DNA of 33,399 nt from Bacteroidota bacterium (GTDB lineage Bacteria; Bacteroidota; Bacteroidia; B-17B0; Aurantibacillaceae): positions 993 through 34,391 of the forward strand of contig PLYA01000007.1 of NCBI GenBank assembly GCA_003153315.1. The letters are read 5' to 3'. Within the stretch, counting starts at the first letter, position 1; each line of letters starts with the position of its first letter. This document shows, piece by piece, positions 24,524-33,131 of this stretch. Position numbers and translations under genes: made by a program. The notes under the pieces are model-generated. The model was not told the origin of the DNA. It ran no database searches and worked only from the letters and a program-made list of their open reading frames with translations.

Positions 24524-25434
24524 TCCCACTTTTTATCTATAATATAATTAGGTCTTCCTTTTACTTCGTCTAATATCCTCCATATATATTCGCCAACTAC
24601 GCCAAGCATCAGCATAATTAAGCCCCCTATTATTAGAAGCAAAATCATTATGGGAGCCCATCCATTAAATGGTGTTTGATGAAAGATATAAGTGTAAACA
24701 ATATCTAAGGCATAAATAAATCCACATACCGAAACAATACCCCCGATAGCAGTTAGTAGCCGCAAAGGAAAGTAACTTACATTTAAAAAAGCAGAATAAA
24801 AGTTACGGAAACGTTTAAAAAAATTGTATTGAGATTTACCAATCTTCCTTTCCAATTTATCATACGGAATAAACTTGGTTTTAAACCCTGCCCATAAAAT
24901 ATCGTATTGATAAAAACGGTTCTTCTCTTTCAAAGAGTTAATAGCATTCATAGGCTTTCTGTCTATCAAAGCAAAATCAAACCCTCCCGGAGGGGCTGAA
25001 GGAAGCATCATCTTATAAAACAACTTGGAAGTAAATTTTTTAGAAGCTGAAGTGCCGTGTGATTGCCTGTAACTGATTACAATTTCATTGCCTGCTTTCC
25101 ACTCTTTAATCATTTCAATACATTGTTTTGGGGGGTCCTGCAAATCGGCAGCCATATTTATAACTGCATCGCCTGTGGCGTTTTCCCAGCCGGCAAGTAT
25201 GGCAGCCATTTGCCCAAAGTTTCTAGAGAAGGAAATTATTTTTACATGGTTGTCCTTTTTCTTTAACTCAATCAATTCATTTAATGAATTGTCTTTAGAA
25301 CCATCATTTACAAATAAAAGTTCGTAGGTATCATGGGGGAAGTTAGCAGCTAACTCTTCTGTCATCTGTTGATACAAAATAGGTAAAGCTCCTTGGTTTT
25401 GGTAAACGGCAAAACAGATTGAAATGTGGCTCAT
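24520..25434 (-). CDS. Membrane-anchored GT2 glycosyltransferase (GtrB/DPM1-like)
   Basis: The 304-residue protein has a GT-A domain (1-210) with VNDGSKD (42-48) and the metal-binding-type acidic motif ADLQD (96-100). Two C-terminal transmembrane helices follow (about 223-250 and 261-284), and the tail GEYIWRILDEVKGRPNYI is typical of GtrB-like polyprenyl-phosphate glycosyltransferases. It likely charges undecaprenyl phosphate with a sugar at the inner membrane. It is the last gene of the ten-gene minus-strand cluster (12 bp after the methyltransferase) and ends tail-to-tail with the GT-C gene, overlapping by 4 bp. Confidence 0.92.
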   Translation of the reverse strand: MSHISICFAVYQNQGALPILYQQMTEELAANFPHDTYELLFVNDGSKDNSLNELIELKKKDNHVKIISFSRNFGQMAAILAGWENATGDAVINMAADLQDPPKQCIEMIKEWKAGNEIVISYRQSHGTSASKKFTSKLFYKMMLPSAPPGGFDFALIDRKPMNAINSLKEKNRFYQYDILWAGFKTKFIPYDKLERKIGKSQYNFFKRFRNFYSAFLNVSYFPLRLLTAIGGIVSVCGFIYALDIVYTYIFHQTPFNGWAPIMILLLIIGGLIMLMLGVVGEYIWRILDEVKGRPNYIIDKKWD

Positions 25435-25446
25435 AGCATTTGAAAT

Positions 25447-26190
25447 TTATTTTCCCTTTTCGCACATTAAAAAAATGCTGCTGCACAAATCAGGATATTG
25501 TTGTCCTAACTGATAGCACCCTTCCATATATTCAGGAGAAATAATATCAGTGCCTAATAATTTATCCCACTGGAAATTTGCCAATGCTTTAAAGAAAATA
25601 CCTGAACGATGAACTACTTTTAATCCTGCTGCTTTTGCATCCCTTTCTAAAGTATCTAAACTATACGTAATGCGATGTCCATGTTCCTTCTCAGCAGGGG
25701 TAACTGCGGCATTATGGCTTATTAAACCCATTTTTACAGCAATTTGTCTTGATGGTGCATTGGCATTGGGACAAACTAAAAAGAAACGCCCTGTATCACT
25801 TAGCCACTCATCATTAATTCTTTTTAAAACTTTAACAGGATCGTCAATATGTTCCAAAACATGCGTTAACACTATGTTGTCATATTTTTTTGGTAGCATT
25901 ACTGTTTCAAAAAGAGAATTGATGTAAGTAATTTTATTTCCCAGTTCAGCTTTAGCTATTTGTATAGCTTCATCAGATGCTTCTACACAAGTAATATCAT
26001 TAAAGTGAGATATAAATCTTTTAGTAAAAGCACCTTTAAAACTCCCCAATTCCAAAAAATTACCTTCTCTGAAAAATGGAGTAAATGATTTTAGCATAAA
26101 AGGATGCATTACATCATAATCAAAACTATAACCATATTTATGATCTTCTGTATCTTTTAATTCTTTATTGTAATCTCTTTTTGTAGTCAT
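25447..26190 (-). CDS. SAM-dependent methyltransferase (class I), second of a related pair
   Basis: The 247-residue protein has motif I FLELGSFKG (45-53), an acidic post-I residue in CVEASDEA, and LTHVLEHIDDP (about 108-118). The C-terminus (GIFFKALANFQW, then QQYPDLCSSIFLMCE) resembles the end of the methyltransferase at 30633-31352 (GIYLKPLTTAQ, then INYPELCCGMLAEI), so the two are probably paralogous. Glycan or amino-sugar O/N-methylation is the likely role from context; the acceptor is unknown. It follows the second propeller gene by 14 bp. Confidence 0.88.
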   Translation of the reverse strand: MTTKRDYNKELKDTEDHKYGYSFDYDVMHPFMLKSFTPFFREGNFLELGSFKGAFTKRFISHFNDITCVEASDEAIQIAKAELGNKITYINSLFETVMLPKKYDNIVLTHVLEHIDDPVKVLKRINDEWLSDTGRFFLVCPNANAPSRQIAVKMGLISHNAAVTPAEKEHGHRITYSLDTLERDAKAAGLKVVHRSGIFFKALANFQWDKLLGTDIISPEYMEGCYQLGQQYPDLCSSIFLMCEKGK

Positions 26191-26204
26191 ATCTTATTAT
26201 TAAA

Positions 26205-27155
26205 TTATATTAAAGCAGCAAGGCCAAATCCCAATCTACCAAATTCATTTCCATTGTAAAGTAAATAAACTTTACCATCAACTTTAAAAATGTGCGGATA
26301 ACACATCATATCCGAATCCCAATCATTTTCAGTCAAATTAATTCCTAAATGATTGTCATCTCTTGTCCAATCTATTAGGTTTTCAGAATATGCGTACCCT
26401 AATTTATAGCTTTTTTCTTTATCTTTTCTAAAACCACTAGCGTGTCTATAACAAAAAACCATGTGATATTTTTTATTATACTCGATTACACTCGGTAATG
26501 CCTGACATTCTTCTTTGTTTATTTTATCTTCAATAATTTTTCTGCCCTCTTTTTGCCATGTTATGCCATCATCAGATGTAGCATGCGCAATTTTATAAAC
26601 TCTATCGGGTGCTTCATTTGCCGAAAATTTAGACCATTCAGTTCCATATATATACCACATATGAAATTTCTTTTCAAAAACAGAAACAAAAGCATCACCT
26701 ACCAAGAATGGTTCATGTAAAGAGGAAGTTAAAACAGGACCTTTTCCCATTTTTTGAAATGTTAAACCATTATCTATGCTTGTTGCTAAGCCAATAGAGG
26801 CGTCGGCAGAAACAGATACTTTTCTATTCCATCCGGTTGTATAGGCAAGTATTTTATCTTGATCCTTTAAAACATTAATTGGGAAAATACCATGCTCATC
26901 AAAACATCCTAACTCCCCTAAAGGGATTATAGTTTTAGTTGAAACATTTAAAATATTTTCAAATTTCTTGTCAAAATCAACAAATGCTATATGACTTAAA
27001 TATTTTCCGGTTTTATCTCTTTCTCGTGTTGAAAAGTAAATTCTTACAAATGAATCAAAAACCAGTGTTTGAGGCGATTGAGCAAATTCAATACAATTGT
27101 TACATAATTTATGTTCTGTAGGGTCAAAGATTTTACCCAATTTCTTCCACTGCAT
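26205..27155 (-). CDS. Five-bladed propeller, GH43/GH32-like protein (copy 2)
   Basis: From the ATG at 27155 the protein is 316 residues. An in-frame TTG at 27164 would add MIN but sits next to the upstream stop (27165-27167), so ATG is preferred. It begins MQWKKLGKIFDP and shows repeated propeller blades: RIYFSTRERD, LGCFDEHGIFP, GLATSIDNGLTF, ATSDDGITWQKEG, WDSDMMCYPHIF. It is clearly homologous to the preceding gene. No signal peptide is present, so it is probably cytosolic. The fold matches arabinanase/levansucrase/invertase-type enzymes, but the reaction is not known. Conserved acidic residues in both copies include Asp-Glu of FDE and Glu in EECQA/NECQA. Confidence 0.82.
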   Translation of the reverse strand: MQWKKLGKIFDPTEHKLCNNCIEFAQSPQTLVFDSFVRIYFSTRERDKTGKYLSHIAFVDFDKKFENILNVSTKTIIPLGELGCFDEHGIFPINVLKDQDKILAYTTGWNRKVSVSADASIGLATSIDNGLTFQKMGKGPVLTSSLHEPFLVGDAFVSVFEKKFHMWYIYGTEWSKFSANEAPDRVYKIAHATSDDGITWQKEGRKIIEDKINKEECQALPSVIEYNKKYHMVFCYRHASGFRKDKEKSYKLGYAYSENLIDWTRDDNHLGINLTENDWDSDMMCYPHIFKVDGKVYLLYNGNEFGRLGFGLAALI

Positions 27156-27164
27156 ATTAATCAA

Positions 27165-28127
27165 TTACAAATTATAACTTTCTAATTCCGCTAATCCAAT
27201 GCCAAATCTACCAATTTCATTACCTTGATGAAACATATATACTTTTTCATTCAATTCAAAAACAAAAGGATAGCTAACTGATTCCGAATCCCAACCACTT
27301 TCAGAAGCTACTATACCCGCTCTTTTATCGTCTCTTTCCCAATTAATCAAATCTGAAGATACGGCATAACCAATCCGATAACCCCTCTTAGGTTCTCTAA
27401 AATTCAGGTTATATCTGTATGAAAAAAACATGTGATATTTTCCCTTATAATTAAAGACATCGGCACTTGCCTGACATTCATTTTCTTCTAAAACATCCGG
27501 TATTAAGTTTCTTCCAATTTTTTTCCAATTGATTCCATCCGAAGATGTAGCCATTCTTATTTTATAAACCGGCTGGGGTTGCCCATTATTAGCTAGCCAT
27601 TCTCTTCCTGCCGAGTACCACAAGTACCAAGTGTGCCCAAATTTTCTAATCTTCGGGCTACCCATTACAAATGGTTCGTCAGGTGTATAAGATATTACAG
27701 GTCCTTCCCCCATTTTAGAAAAAGACTCGCCATTATCAGTACTAATAGCTAAACCAATAGCTGCGTTAAAAGGCACGGATTCGCATCTTGTCCAACCTGC
27801 GTAGTAAGCCCTAATTTCGTTCTCTGTTTGTATAACGGATACGGGATAAGTTCCAAATTCATCAAACGTTCCCAACCCTCCTAATGGTAGAATGGGCGCT
27901 TTACAAATATTAATAATTTCAAATAAGTTATTTTTATTTAAATCGATATAACCCATTCTACTAATATACTGCCCCCTTTCATCGGGAACAGGACGGGAAG
28001 AAAAGAACACCCTAACATAATTATCAAAAACAGCAATTGATGGAGCCTGGGCATATTCATGCATCCAACTAGTCCCTTTTAAATCAACGGGATTAAATAC
28101 TCTTCCTAATTTCTTCCACTTAAACAT
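27165..28127 (-). CDS. Five-bladed propeller, GH43/GH32-like protein (copy 1)
   Basis: The 320-residue protein begins MFKWKKLGRVFNP and has blades marked by RVFFSSRPVPDERG, LGTFDEFGTYP, GLAISTDNGESFSKMG, MATSSDGINWKKIGR, ENECQA and WDSESVSYPFVF. It shares layout and many motifs with the next gene, 9 bp downstream, so the two arose by duplication. There is no signal peptide. Family fold is glycoside-hydrolase-like (clan GH-F/GH-J type), but a biosynthetic operon and cytosolic location make degradation an unlikely job; remodelling or transfer on a sugar nucleotide or lipid-linked glycan is possible (inference). The preceding gene ends 29 bp upstream. Confidence 0.82.
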   Translation of the reverse strand: MFKWKKLGRVFNPVDLKGTSWMHEYAQAPSIAVFDNYVRVFFSSRPVPDERGQYISRMGYIDLNKNNLFEIINICKAPILPLGGLGTFDEFGTYPVSVIQTENEIRAYYAGWTRCESVPFNAAIGLAISTDNGESFSKMGEGPVISYTPDEPFVMGSPKIRKFGHTWYLWYSAGREWLANNGQPQPVYKIRMATSSDGINWKKIGRNLIPDVLEENECQASADVFNYKGKYHMFFSYRYNLNFREPKRGYRIGYAVSSDLINWERDDKRAGIVASESGWDSESVSYPFVFELNEKVYMFHQGNEIGRFGIGLAELESYNL

Positions 28128-28156
28128 CTATATAAATTTATTCTTAAGTTATATTG

Positions 28157-28831
28157 TTAAAGCTTACAAAGATTTCTTGCCCCGGTTTTTAAACATCCAT
28201 AATAATAGTCACTAAAGCCGGCTTTGTCCATTAAGTCAAACACAACTTGCATATTATATTCAATTCTGTGTAAATGAAAATCTCCATCGTATATGGCAAA
28301 TGCCGCTCTTGGGTCATTATCTCTGGGCATGCCAACTGAACCCGGATTGCAGTACATTTTATCCTTATACTTTTGCATTAATTGAATATGAGTGTGTCCG
28401 GAAACAAAAGCTTTACCTTTTATTTTTGAAAAGTATTCTTCACTGGGTTCTAATAAATATTCATCAATCGGGTCGGCCCAGCCACCATGAACCATATGAA
28501 CATCTCCTACAAATAGTTGAACCGGAAATGTTCTTAACCACTCTATGTTTTCCGGTGTGATTACTTTTCTTTGATAAACAAGGCAATCGTTAACACTTTT
28601 TGATCTTGGACAAAACCCTCCGCTTGCCATATACCAATCATGGTTGCCCATTAAACAGGGTATGTTTCTTAATCTTAATTCATCACAACATTCATTTACT
28701 TGAGAGTAATAGCCCACAACATCACCTAAACAATAAATCTCTGTTACATTCAGTTTTTCCAGTTCAGCTAAAACAGTTTGTAAAGCTTCGTAATTACCAT
28801 GAATGTCTGAAATGATACCTATCTTATTCAT
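28157..28831 (-). CDS. Calcineurin-like metallophosphoesterase
   Basis: The 224-residue protein has the complete metal-site set: SDIHGN (8-13), GDVVGY (36-41), GNHD (62-65), the histidine in VHMVHGG (His115) and GHTH (145-148). It resembles small YfcE/MJ0936-type phosphodiesterases or phosphatases. It is 224 residues, cytosolic, and starts within the end of the ATP-grasp gene (8-bp overlap), so translation is coupled. Its natural substrate here is unknown; hydrolysis of a sugar phosphate or nucleotide released by the pathway fits the context. Confidence 0.9.
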   Translation of the reverse strand: MNKIGIISDIHGNYEALQTVLAELEKLNVTEIYCLGDVVGYYSQVNECCDELRLRNIPCLMGNHDWYMASGGFCPRSKSVNDCLVYQRKVITPENIEWLRTFPVQLFVGDVHMVHGGWADPIDEYLLEPSEEYFSKIKGKAFVSGHTHIQLMQKYKDKMYCNPGSVGMPRDNDPRAAFAIYDGDFHLHRIEYNMQVVFDLMDKAGFSDYYYGCLKTGARNLCKL

Positions 28832-29786
28832 AAATAATTAAATCTTCTGTATATCTAATTGCCTTTCCTCTTTTTATGAAAGGTTGCTTAATTTCTTTTC
28901 CTTCCAAAAAATATTCAACTGCCATTAATGATTCATTATACCCAAATTTACTTCTAATGGAAGTAGCAGAAGATATTCTCGGATTAATTTCTAATAACTT
29001 CAAAGTACCTTCGTGTTTTCTAAACTGAAAGTTAGTAGGCCCTAAGGGTTTAAATAATTTACATAAAGAAAGTAACACATCAGCAATATTTTCCAAATCT
29101 ACAACTTCAGCCTTTTCCGTAAAACCATCCTTTGATAATTTCCTTTTTAGTGTCATGTAAGCATAAAACCCTCCTTTGCCATCGCAAAATGCAGAGGTTG
29201 TATATTCTTCATTGTTATTACCAACAATAGGTTGAGCCATTAACTGCGAACCTATAAATTCCTTATGTGCTAAAAAAGTATTCAAATCATTTACCTTCAC
29301 TATTCCTTTTGAGCCATGACCACATCTTGGTTTTAAAAGAAAAGGCGCTCCAAATTTACTAACTAATATATTAAAATCAGATTCTAAGGTAGTATCAATT
29401 GCAAATGGTGAATTGCTTTCTTTTAGTTTTTCATAAAATACCCATTTATCATTGCATAATGCTATAAGTTCTTTATTATTCAATAATACTTTAGCCCCAC
29501 TTGATTCAATTTCAGCTACATGTTCAACCCACTTGTACATATCAGCTTCTATCCCTGGAATAATAAAATCTATGTTATGTTTTTTAATAATAGTTAAAAG
29601 CCAGTCAATATACTTTGGATCATGTGTGGAAACGGCTTGCTCAAAAACATCGCAAAACCCTTCTGCCACAGAATCGGTATATATAGTTGTACCAATAAGT
29701 TTTAAGTCTTTTCCCGAAAGCCTTAATGACCGTAAAATGCCATAACCAATAATACCACTTGTACCCGAAACTAAAATGTTTTTCAT
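28824..29786 (-). CDS. ATP-grasp ligase (PylC/carbamoyl-phosphate-synthase-like)
   Basis: The 320-residue protein has an N-terminal Rossmann-like preATP-grasp domain (MKNILVSGTSGIIGYGILRS, 1-20) and an ATP-grasp domain (about 110-300) with the ATP-binding loop LLKPRCGHGSKGIV (150-163), the metal-binding segment LEINPRIS (265-272) and NFQF at 252-255. These enzymes join a carboxylate to an amine or thiol via an acyl phosphate. In this operon, with a sugar aminotransferase, amide formation on an amino sugar is the obvious hypothesis. It overlaps the epimerase gene by 4 bp (ATGA) and the phosphoesterase gene by 8 bp. Confidence 0.88.
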   Translation of the reverse strand: MKNILVSGTSGIIGYGILRSLRLSGKDLKLIGTTIYTDSVAEGFCDVFEQAVSTHDPKYIDWLLTIIKKHNIDFIIPGIEADMYKWVEHVAEIESSGAKVLLNNKELIALCNDKWVFYEKLKESNSPFAIDTTLESDFNILVSKFGAPFLLKPRCGHGSKGIVKVNDLNTFLAHKEFIGSQLMAQPIVGNNNEEYTTSAFCDGKGGFYAYMTLKRKLSKDGFTEKAEVVDLENIADVLLSLCKLFKPLGPTNFQFRKHEGTLKLLEINPRISSATSIRSKFGYNESLMAVEYFLEGKEIKQPFIKRGKAIRYTEDLIIYE

Positions 29787-30631
29787 TTACTTTCCTTTAT
29801 GTGGGTGGCTATTCTTTTCATTCCTTCCTCTATAGAAATTTCAGGATAAAAGTCTATTTTCTTATACAAAGAATCATCAAAGTCAAAAATATTATCAGGT
29901 ATATCGGGCTTGTCTTTCAGAAAAACTACTTTTCCATTCGTGTTAAAAGCTTTAAAAGCAGCCTTTGCAATTTCTGAATAGGTTACATTTTTAGTTTGAA
30001 TAGTAGAGTATGTACCCTCAACTTTATGTTGGATAACTCTGCTAATGATGTTTGCCAAATCATCAGAGTGAATATAATTTCTAAGCGCATCCTTCGAGCC
30101 ATAGATAGTAATATCCTGTCCTCTTTCTGCCTTTTCAATCATATTATATATAAAAGGCTGATGTTTTCTAAAGCTATTTTCATTACCATATATCTGAGAA
30201 GGTCTTAAAATACATAAAGGCAATTTATTTAATGAACAATACAATCTGGCAATTTCCTCAGACTGTTTTTTAGAAAGCGCATATATACCATAGTATTCGG
30301 AATCTTCACTTAAGCAAGCAGACATACTAGAAAACAAAATAAAGTGTTTTACGTTTGCCTCATTCGCTGCCACACAAAGTCTTAATGTGCCAAGCACATT
30401 AACATTCTCTGTTTCTAAAATTTCTTTTGATGAGATTCCTCCAAAACTAGCTGCTGTATTTATTACAACATCTATACCCGAAGGAAATTTTATTTCTTCG
30501 TTCAGATTATTCAAATCTAACCTAATATCACAATTAGTTCGTCCGGCAGTAATCACTTCACCAAACGCCGATAGCTTTGGCTTTAAAGCTTTGGCAAGTG
30601 ATGATGTTCCTCCAACTAATAGTATTTTCAT
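29783..30631 (-). CDS. NAD-dependent epimerase/dehydratase (extended SDR)
   Basis: The 282-residue protein has the nucleotide-binding start ILLVGGTSSLA (3-13), NTAASFGG (58-65) and the catalytic YALSK (Tyr117, Lys121). The C-terminal substrate domain is short. It probably acts on a nucleotide-linked sugar as an epimerase, reductase or dehydratase; the specific reaction cannot be read off. It starts 2 nt before the methyltransferase stop region and overlaps the ATP-grasp start by 4 bp, giving tight coupling. Confidence 0.9.
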   Translation of the reverse strand: MKILLVGGTSSLAKALKPKLSAFGEVITAGRTNCDIRLDLNNLNEEIKFPSGIDVVINTAASFGGISSKEILETENVNVLGTLRLCVAANEANVKHFILFSSMSACLSEDSEYYGIYALSKKQSEEIARLYCSLNKLPLCILRPSQIYGNENSFRKHQPFIYNMIEKAERGQDITIYGSKDALRNYIHSDDLANIISRVIQHKVEGTYSTIQTKNVTYSEIAKAAFKAFNTNGKVVFLKDKPDIPDNIFDFDDSLYKKIDFYPEISIEEGMKRIATHIKESK

Positions 30632-30632
30632 T

Positions 30633-31352
30633 TTATGCTTTTATTTCAGCTAACATACCACAGCATAACTCCGGGTAATTTATACCCACTTCGCAAAAAG
30701 CGTTTATTATCTTTTTGTCAAATTTTAAGAAAATCATTTGTGCGGTAGTAAGAGGTTTTAAATAAATACCTTCCATTAGTTCAACGGTATAGCCTGCGCT
30801 TTTTATATCCTCGCTTAATGTTTTAACGGTGTAATAACGTTTATGGCCTAACAAAAAGTCGTTTTCAGAAAGTGCCTGCATATCGGGCAAAAGACCGGCG
30901 ACATGCCCCAATCTTCTGTTTAATACTTCTGCATTGGGCACTGCAATAAACATTTTTCCGTTCGGCGTTAAAAATTTCTTGTAATGCTTTAATATTTGAA
31001 TTGGGTCATCTACATGCTCTAAAATAAAGCCCATTACTATCAAATCAAACCTTTCTTCTGATTCATACGTTTCAAAATAGGTTTCTATAATTTCACTTTT
31101 GCAGTCAGGGTATTTCGATTGAAAATTTTTTATGACCGCTTTTGAGCCATCTAAAACTACATGTTTCTTAAACTGTTTAGAAAATATGTTGGTGGTATAG
31201 CCATGCCCCAATCCTAACTCTAATAAAGAGTGCGCATTCTTGGCATAATTAAGTATCCGTTGAGGGTACCAGTTTAATAGGATTTCATTATCAAAATCAT
31301 ATTGAAGGTCTCCTTCGTACGCTTTTAAATGGTTGTCTAAATTTTCTGTCAT
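30633..31352 (-). CDS. SAM-dependent methyltransferase (class I), first of a related pair
   Basis: The 239-residue protein has motif I SLLELGLGHG (42-51), VLDGSKAV after it, and VMGFILEHVDDP (about 109-120). It resembles the methyltransferase at 25447-26190 in both the core and the C-terminal (N/Q)YP(E/D)LC segment. It follows wbqC by 3 bp and precedes the epimerase by 1 bp. The likely acceptor is a sugar or its amide substituent (inference). Confidence 0.88.
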   Translation of the reverse strand: MTENLDNHLKAYEGDLQYDFDNEILLNWYPQRILNYAKNAHSLLELGLGHGYTTNIFSKQFKKHVVLDGSKAVIKNFQSKYPDCKSEIIETYFETYESEERFDLIVMGFILEHVDDPIQILKHYKKFLTPNGKMFIAVPNAEVLNRRLGHVAGLLPDMQALSENDFLLGHKRYYTVKTLSEDIKSAGYTVELMEGIYLKPLTTAQMIFLKFDKKIINAFCEVGINYPELCCGMLAEIKA

Positions 31353-31355
31353 AAT

Positions 31356-32057
31356 TTATTGAAGTGTAAAGTGGTTAAGAAAGTTCTTTGTTTCCTCTTT
31401 TGTATTAAACATCATTACATCTATTATAGAAAGAAAAGGAACAAAATCATTGTGGAATTGTTTGTAGGTTACTTCTGTTGTTTTTAGAAAGCGTAAATCA
31501 ATACCTTCCTTTTTAAATTCATCTTTACTATACATATCAACTCCGCCAATAGGGTTTATATATATAGCAGCATTCTTTGCTTTACATATCGCAATTACTT
31601 TCTGCTCTGCCTTTAACTCATGGTTAATAGGTATTTGGGATGATATGGGAAATAAAGTTTTTATAGCAAGGTATTCTTTTAGAACCGTTAATGAGTTCAG
31701 AATAAATTTAAACAGGTTGGTTTCTTCAAACAAAATTATCTTTTCAATAACGGGATAAGCAATCTCAAAACTTGGCGCTTTCCGGTATGATTCGATTATT
31801 CTATTAAGTATTTTTTTTCTTTCAGAAACCCAATCATCAGCCAGGTATCTGTCTTTAATATCCAAGTAATCTGAATCCTTTTTTAAGGGAAAAGTAAGGT
31901 AAGCATCCTTGCCATTCACTAAAATTCGGTTTCGGTTAATCCAACCTTTTTTTGTGTACTGGATGTTATCATACACAACAAACTCATCTACCGCATTCAT
32001 TAACTGGAAATACCCAATGTAAGGAAAAAGATACGGTTGCATGATAGCGAGTTTCAT
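31356..32057 (-). CDS. WbqC-family protein
   Basis: The 233-residue protein matches the WbqC family throughout: MKLAIMQPYLFPYIGYFQL (1-19), DEFVVYDNIQYTKKGWINRN (24-43 region), then ISSQIPIN and the IYINPIGG segment. WbqC-like proteins recur in polysaccharide loci beside aminotransferases and are thought to help attach acyl or aminoacyl groups to amino sugars; the chemistry is poorly defined. The gene abuts the aminotransferase stop with no gap and is part of the operon. Confidence 0.92.
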   Translation of the reverse strand: MKLAIMQPYLFPYIGYFQLMNAVDEFVVYDNIQYTKKGWINRNRILVNGKDAYLTFPLKKDSDYLDIKDRYLADDWVSERKKILNRIIESYRKAPSFEIAYPVIEKIILFEETNLFKFILNSLTVLKEYLAIKTLFPISSQIPINHELKAEQKVIAICKAKNAAIYINPIGGVDMYSKDEFKKEGIDLRFLKTTEVTYKQFHNDFVPFLSIIDVMMFNTKEETKNFLNHFTLQ

Positions 32058-33131
32058 CTATATCGTAACCGTTATTATTTTACAAACCCTATTTATAATT
32101 TCTTCTTCTATCTCAAAGTACAAAGGTAAACAAAGTACCCGTTTGGCTATATCTTCTGAAACCGGACAAGCATTGGTTTCCGATAAATAAGGCAGTTTGT
32201 TTAAAGAGGGATAAAAATAACGGCGGGTATTTATCCCGTTTTTAAAGAGGGTTTCTTTTACGTTTAATAGCACTTTCTCACTCTCAAAAACAACAGGGTA
32301 ATAGGCATAATTGTATTGTGTGTCGGCAGGTATTTGTGGGCGACTGATATTTACACCGGATAAAAGCGATGAATATAACTCGCTCGATTTCTTTCTGGAT
32401 GCCATCAGTGTATCCAACATAGGTAAATTGCACAAGCCCATAGCGGCATGAAATTCCGAATTTTTTCCGTTAATACCCATCGTGTAATAATCATCGCCTA
32501 AGTGCCCAAAGGAATGATAGAGGGTAAGTGTTTTAAAAACATCGGCATCTTTTGCAGTAACAGATCCACCCTCAACCGTATGAAACAGTTTAGTAGCATG
32601 AAAACTGCAGGTGCTAATATCGCCGTAACTTAAAATGCTTTGGTTTTTATACGTTACTCCAAAAGCATGTGCGGCATCATAAATAACTTTTAAGTTATGT
32701 TTTTTGGCAAGGGCTTCAATTTTTTCCACATCGCAGGGAATGCCATATACATGGGTAGCCAGTATGGCAGTAGTAGCGGGCGATATTAAACTTTCCAGCT
32801 TATCGGCATCTATACACAAGGTGTGCGGGTTTATATCGCAAAAAACAGGTTTGCAGTTTTCCCACAAAATAGAGGTGGTAGTTGCCACATATGAAAAAGG
32901 CGTGGTAATAACTTCTCCACTAATGTTTAGGGCTTTGATGGCTAACTGAATTGCAATGGTTCCGTTTGAAACATACAGCAGGTTATTGAGGTTCAGTTTA
33001 TGACAAATATCCTTCTCCAATTTTTGTACCAAAGGACCTCGGTTGGTTAAATGATGGTTTTGCCAAATGCCTTCAATGGTTTTTAGGTAAGTCTGTAAAT
33101 CGGGTAAATAAGATTTGGTTACGTTTATCAT
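32058..33131 (-). CDS. DegT/DnrJ-family sugar aminotransferase, VioA-like
   Basis: From ATG at 33131 the protein is 357 residues; an in-frame TTG at 33134 would add only one residue. It has VSNGTIAIQLA near residue 54, the cofactor aspartate in IYDAAHAFG (Asp152 from the ATG) and the Schiff-base lysine in SFHATKLFHTVEGG (Lys181). The TKLFHTVEGG signature resembles VioA-type enzymes that make dTDP-4-amino-4,6-dideoxyhexoses, so Qui4N or a similar amino sugar is a reasonable guess. It is a distinct branch from the aminotransferase at 4746. It is the first gene of the minus-strand cluster running to 24520; only a weak TATATTTA -7 candidate (33151-33158) is seen upstream. Confidence 0.9.
   Translation of the reverse strand: MINVTKSYLPDLQTYLKTIEGIWQNHHLTNRGPLVQKLEKDICHKLNLNNLLYVSNGTIAIQLAIKALNISGEVITTPFSYVATTTSILWENCKPVFCDINPHTLCIDADKLESLISPATTAILATHVYGIPCDVEKIEALAKKHNLKVIYDAAHAFGVTYKNQSILSYGDISTCSFHATKLFHTVEGGSVTAKDADVFKTLTLYHSFGHLGDDYYTMGINGKNSEFHAAMGLCNLPMLDTLMASRKKSSELYSSLLSGVNISRPQIPADTQYNYAYYPVVFESEKVLLNVKETLFKNGINTRRYFYPSLNKLPYLSETNACPVSEDIAKRVLCLPLYFEIEEEIINRVCKIITVTI

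Noticed and set aside
27156..27164. TTG start giving three extra residues for the second propeller gene
   Set aside because: The TTG touches the preceding stop codon and the internal ATG aligns with the paralogue's MFKWKKLG start.
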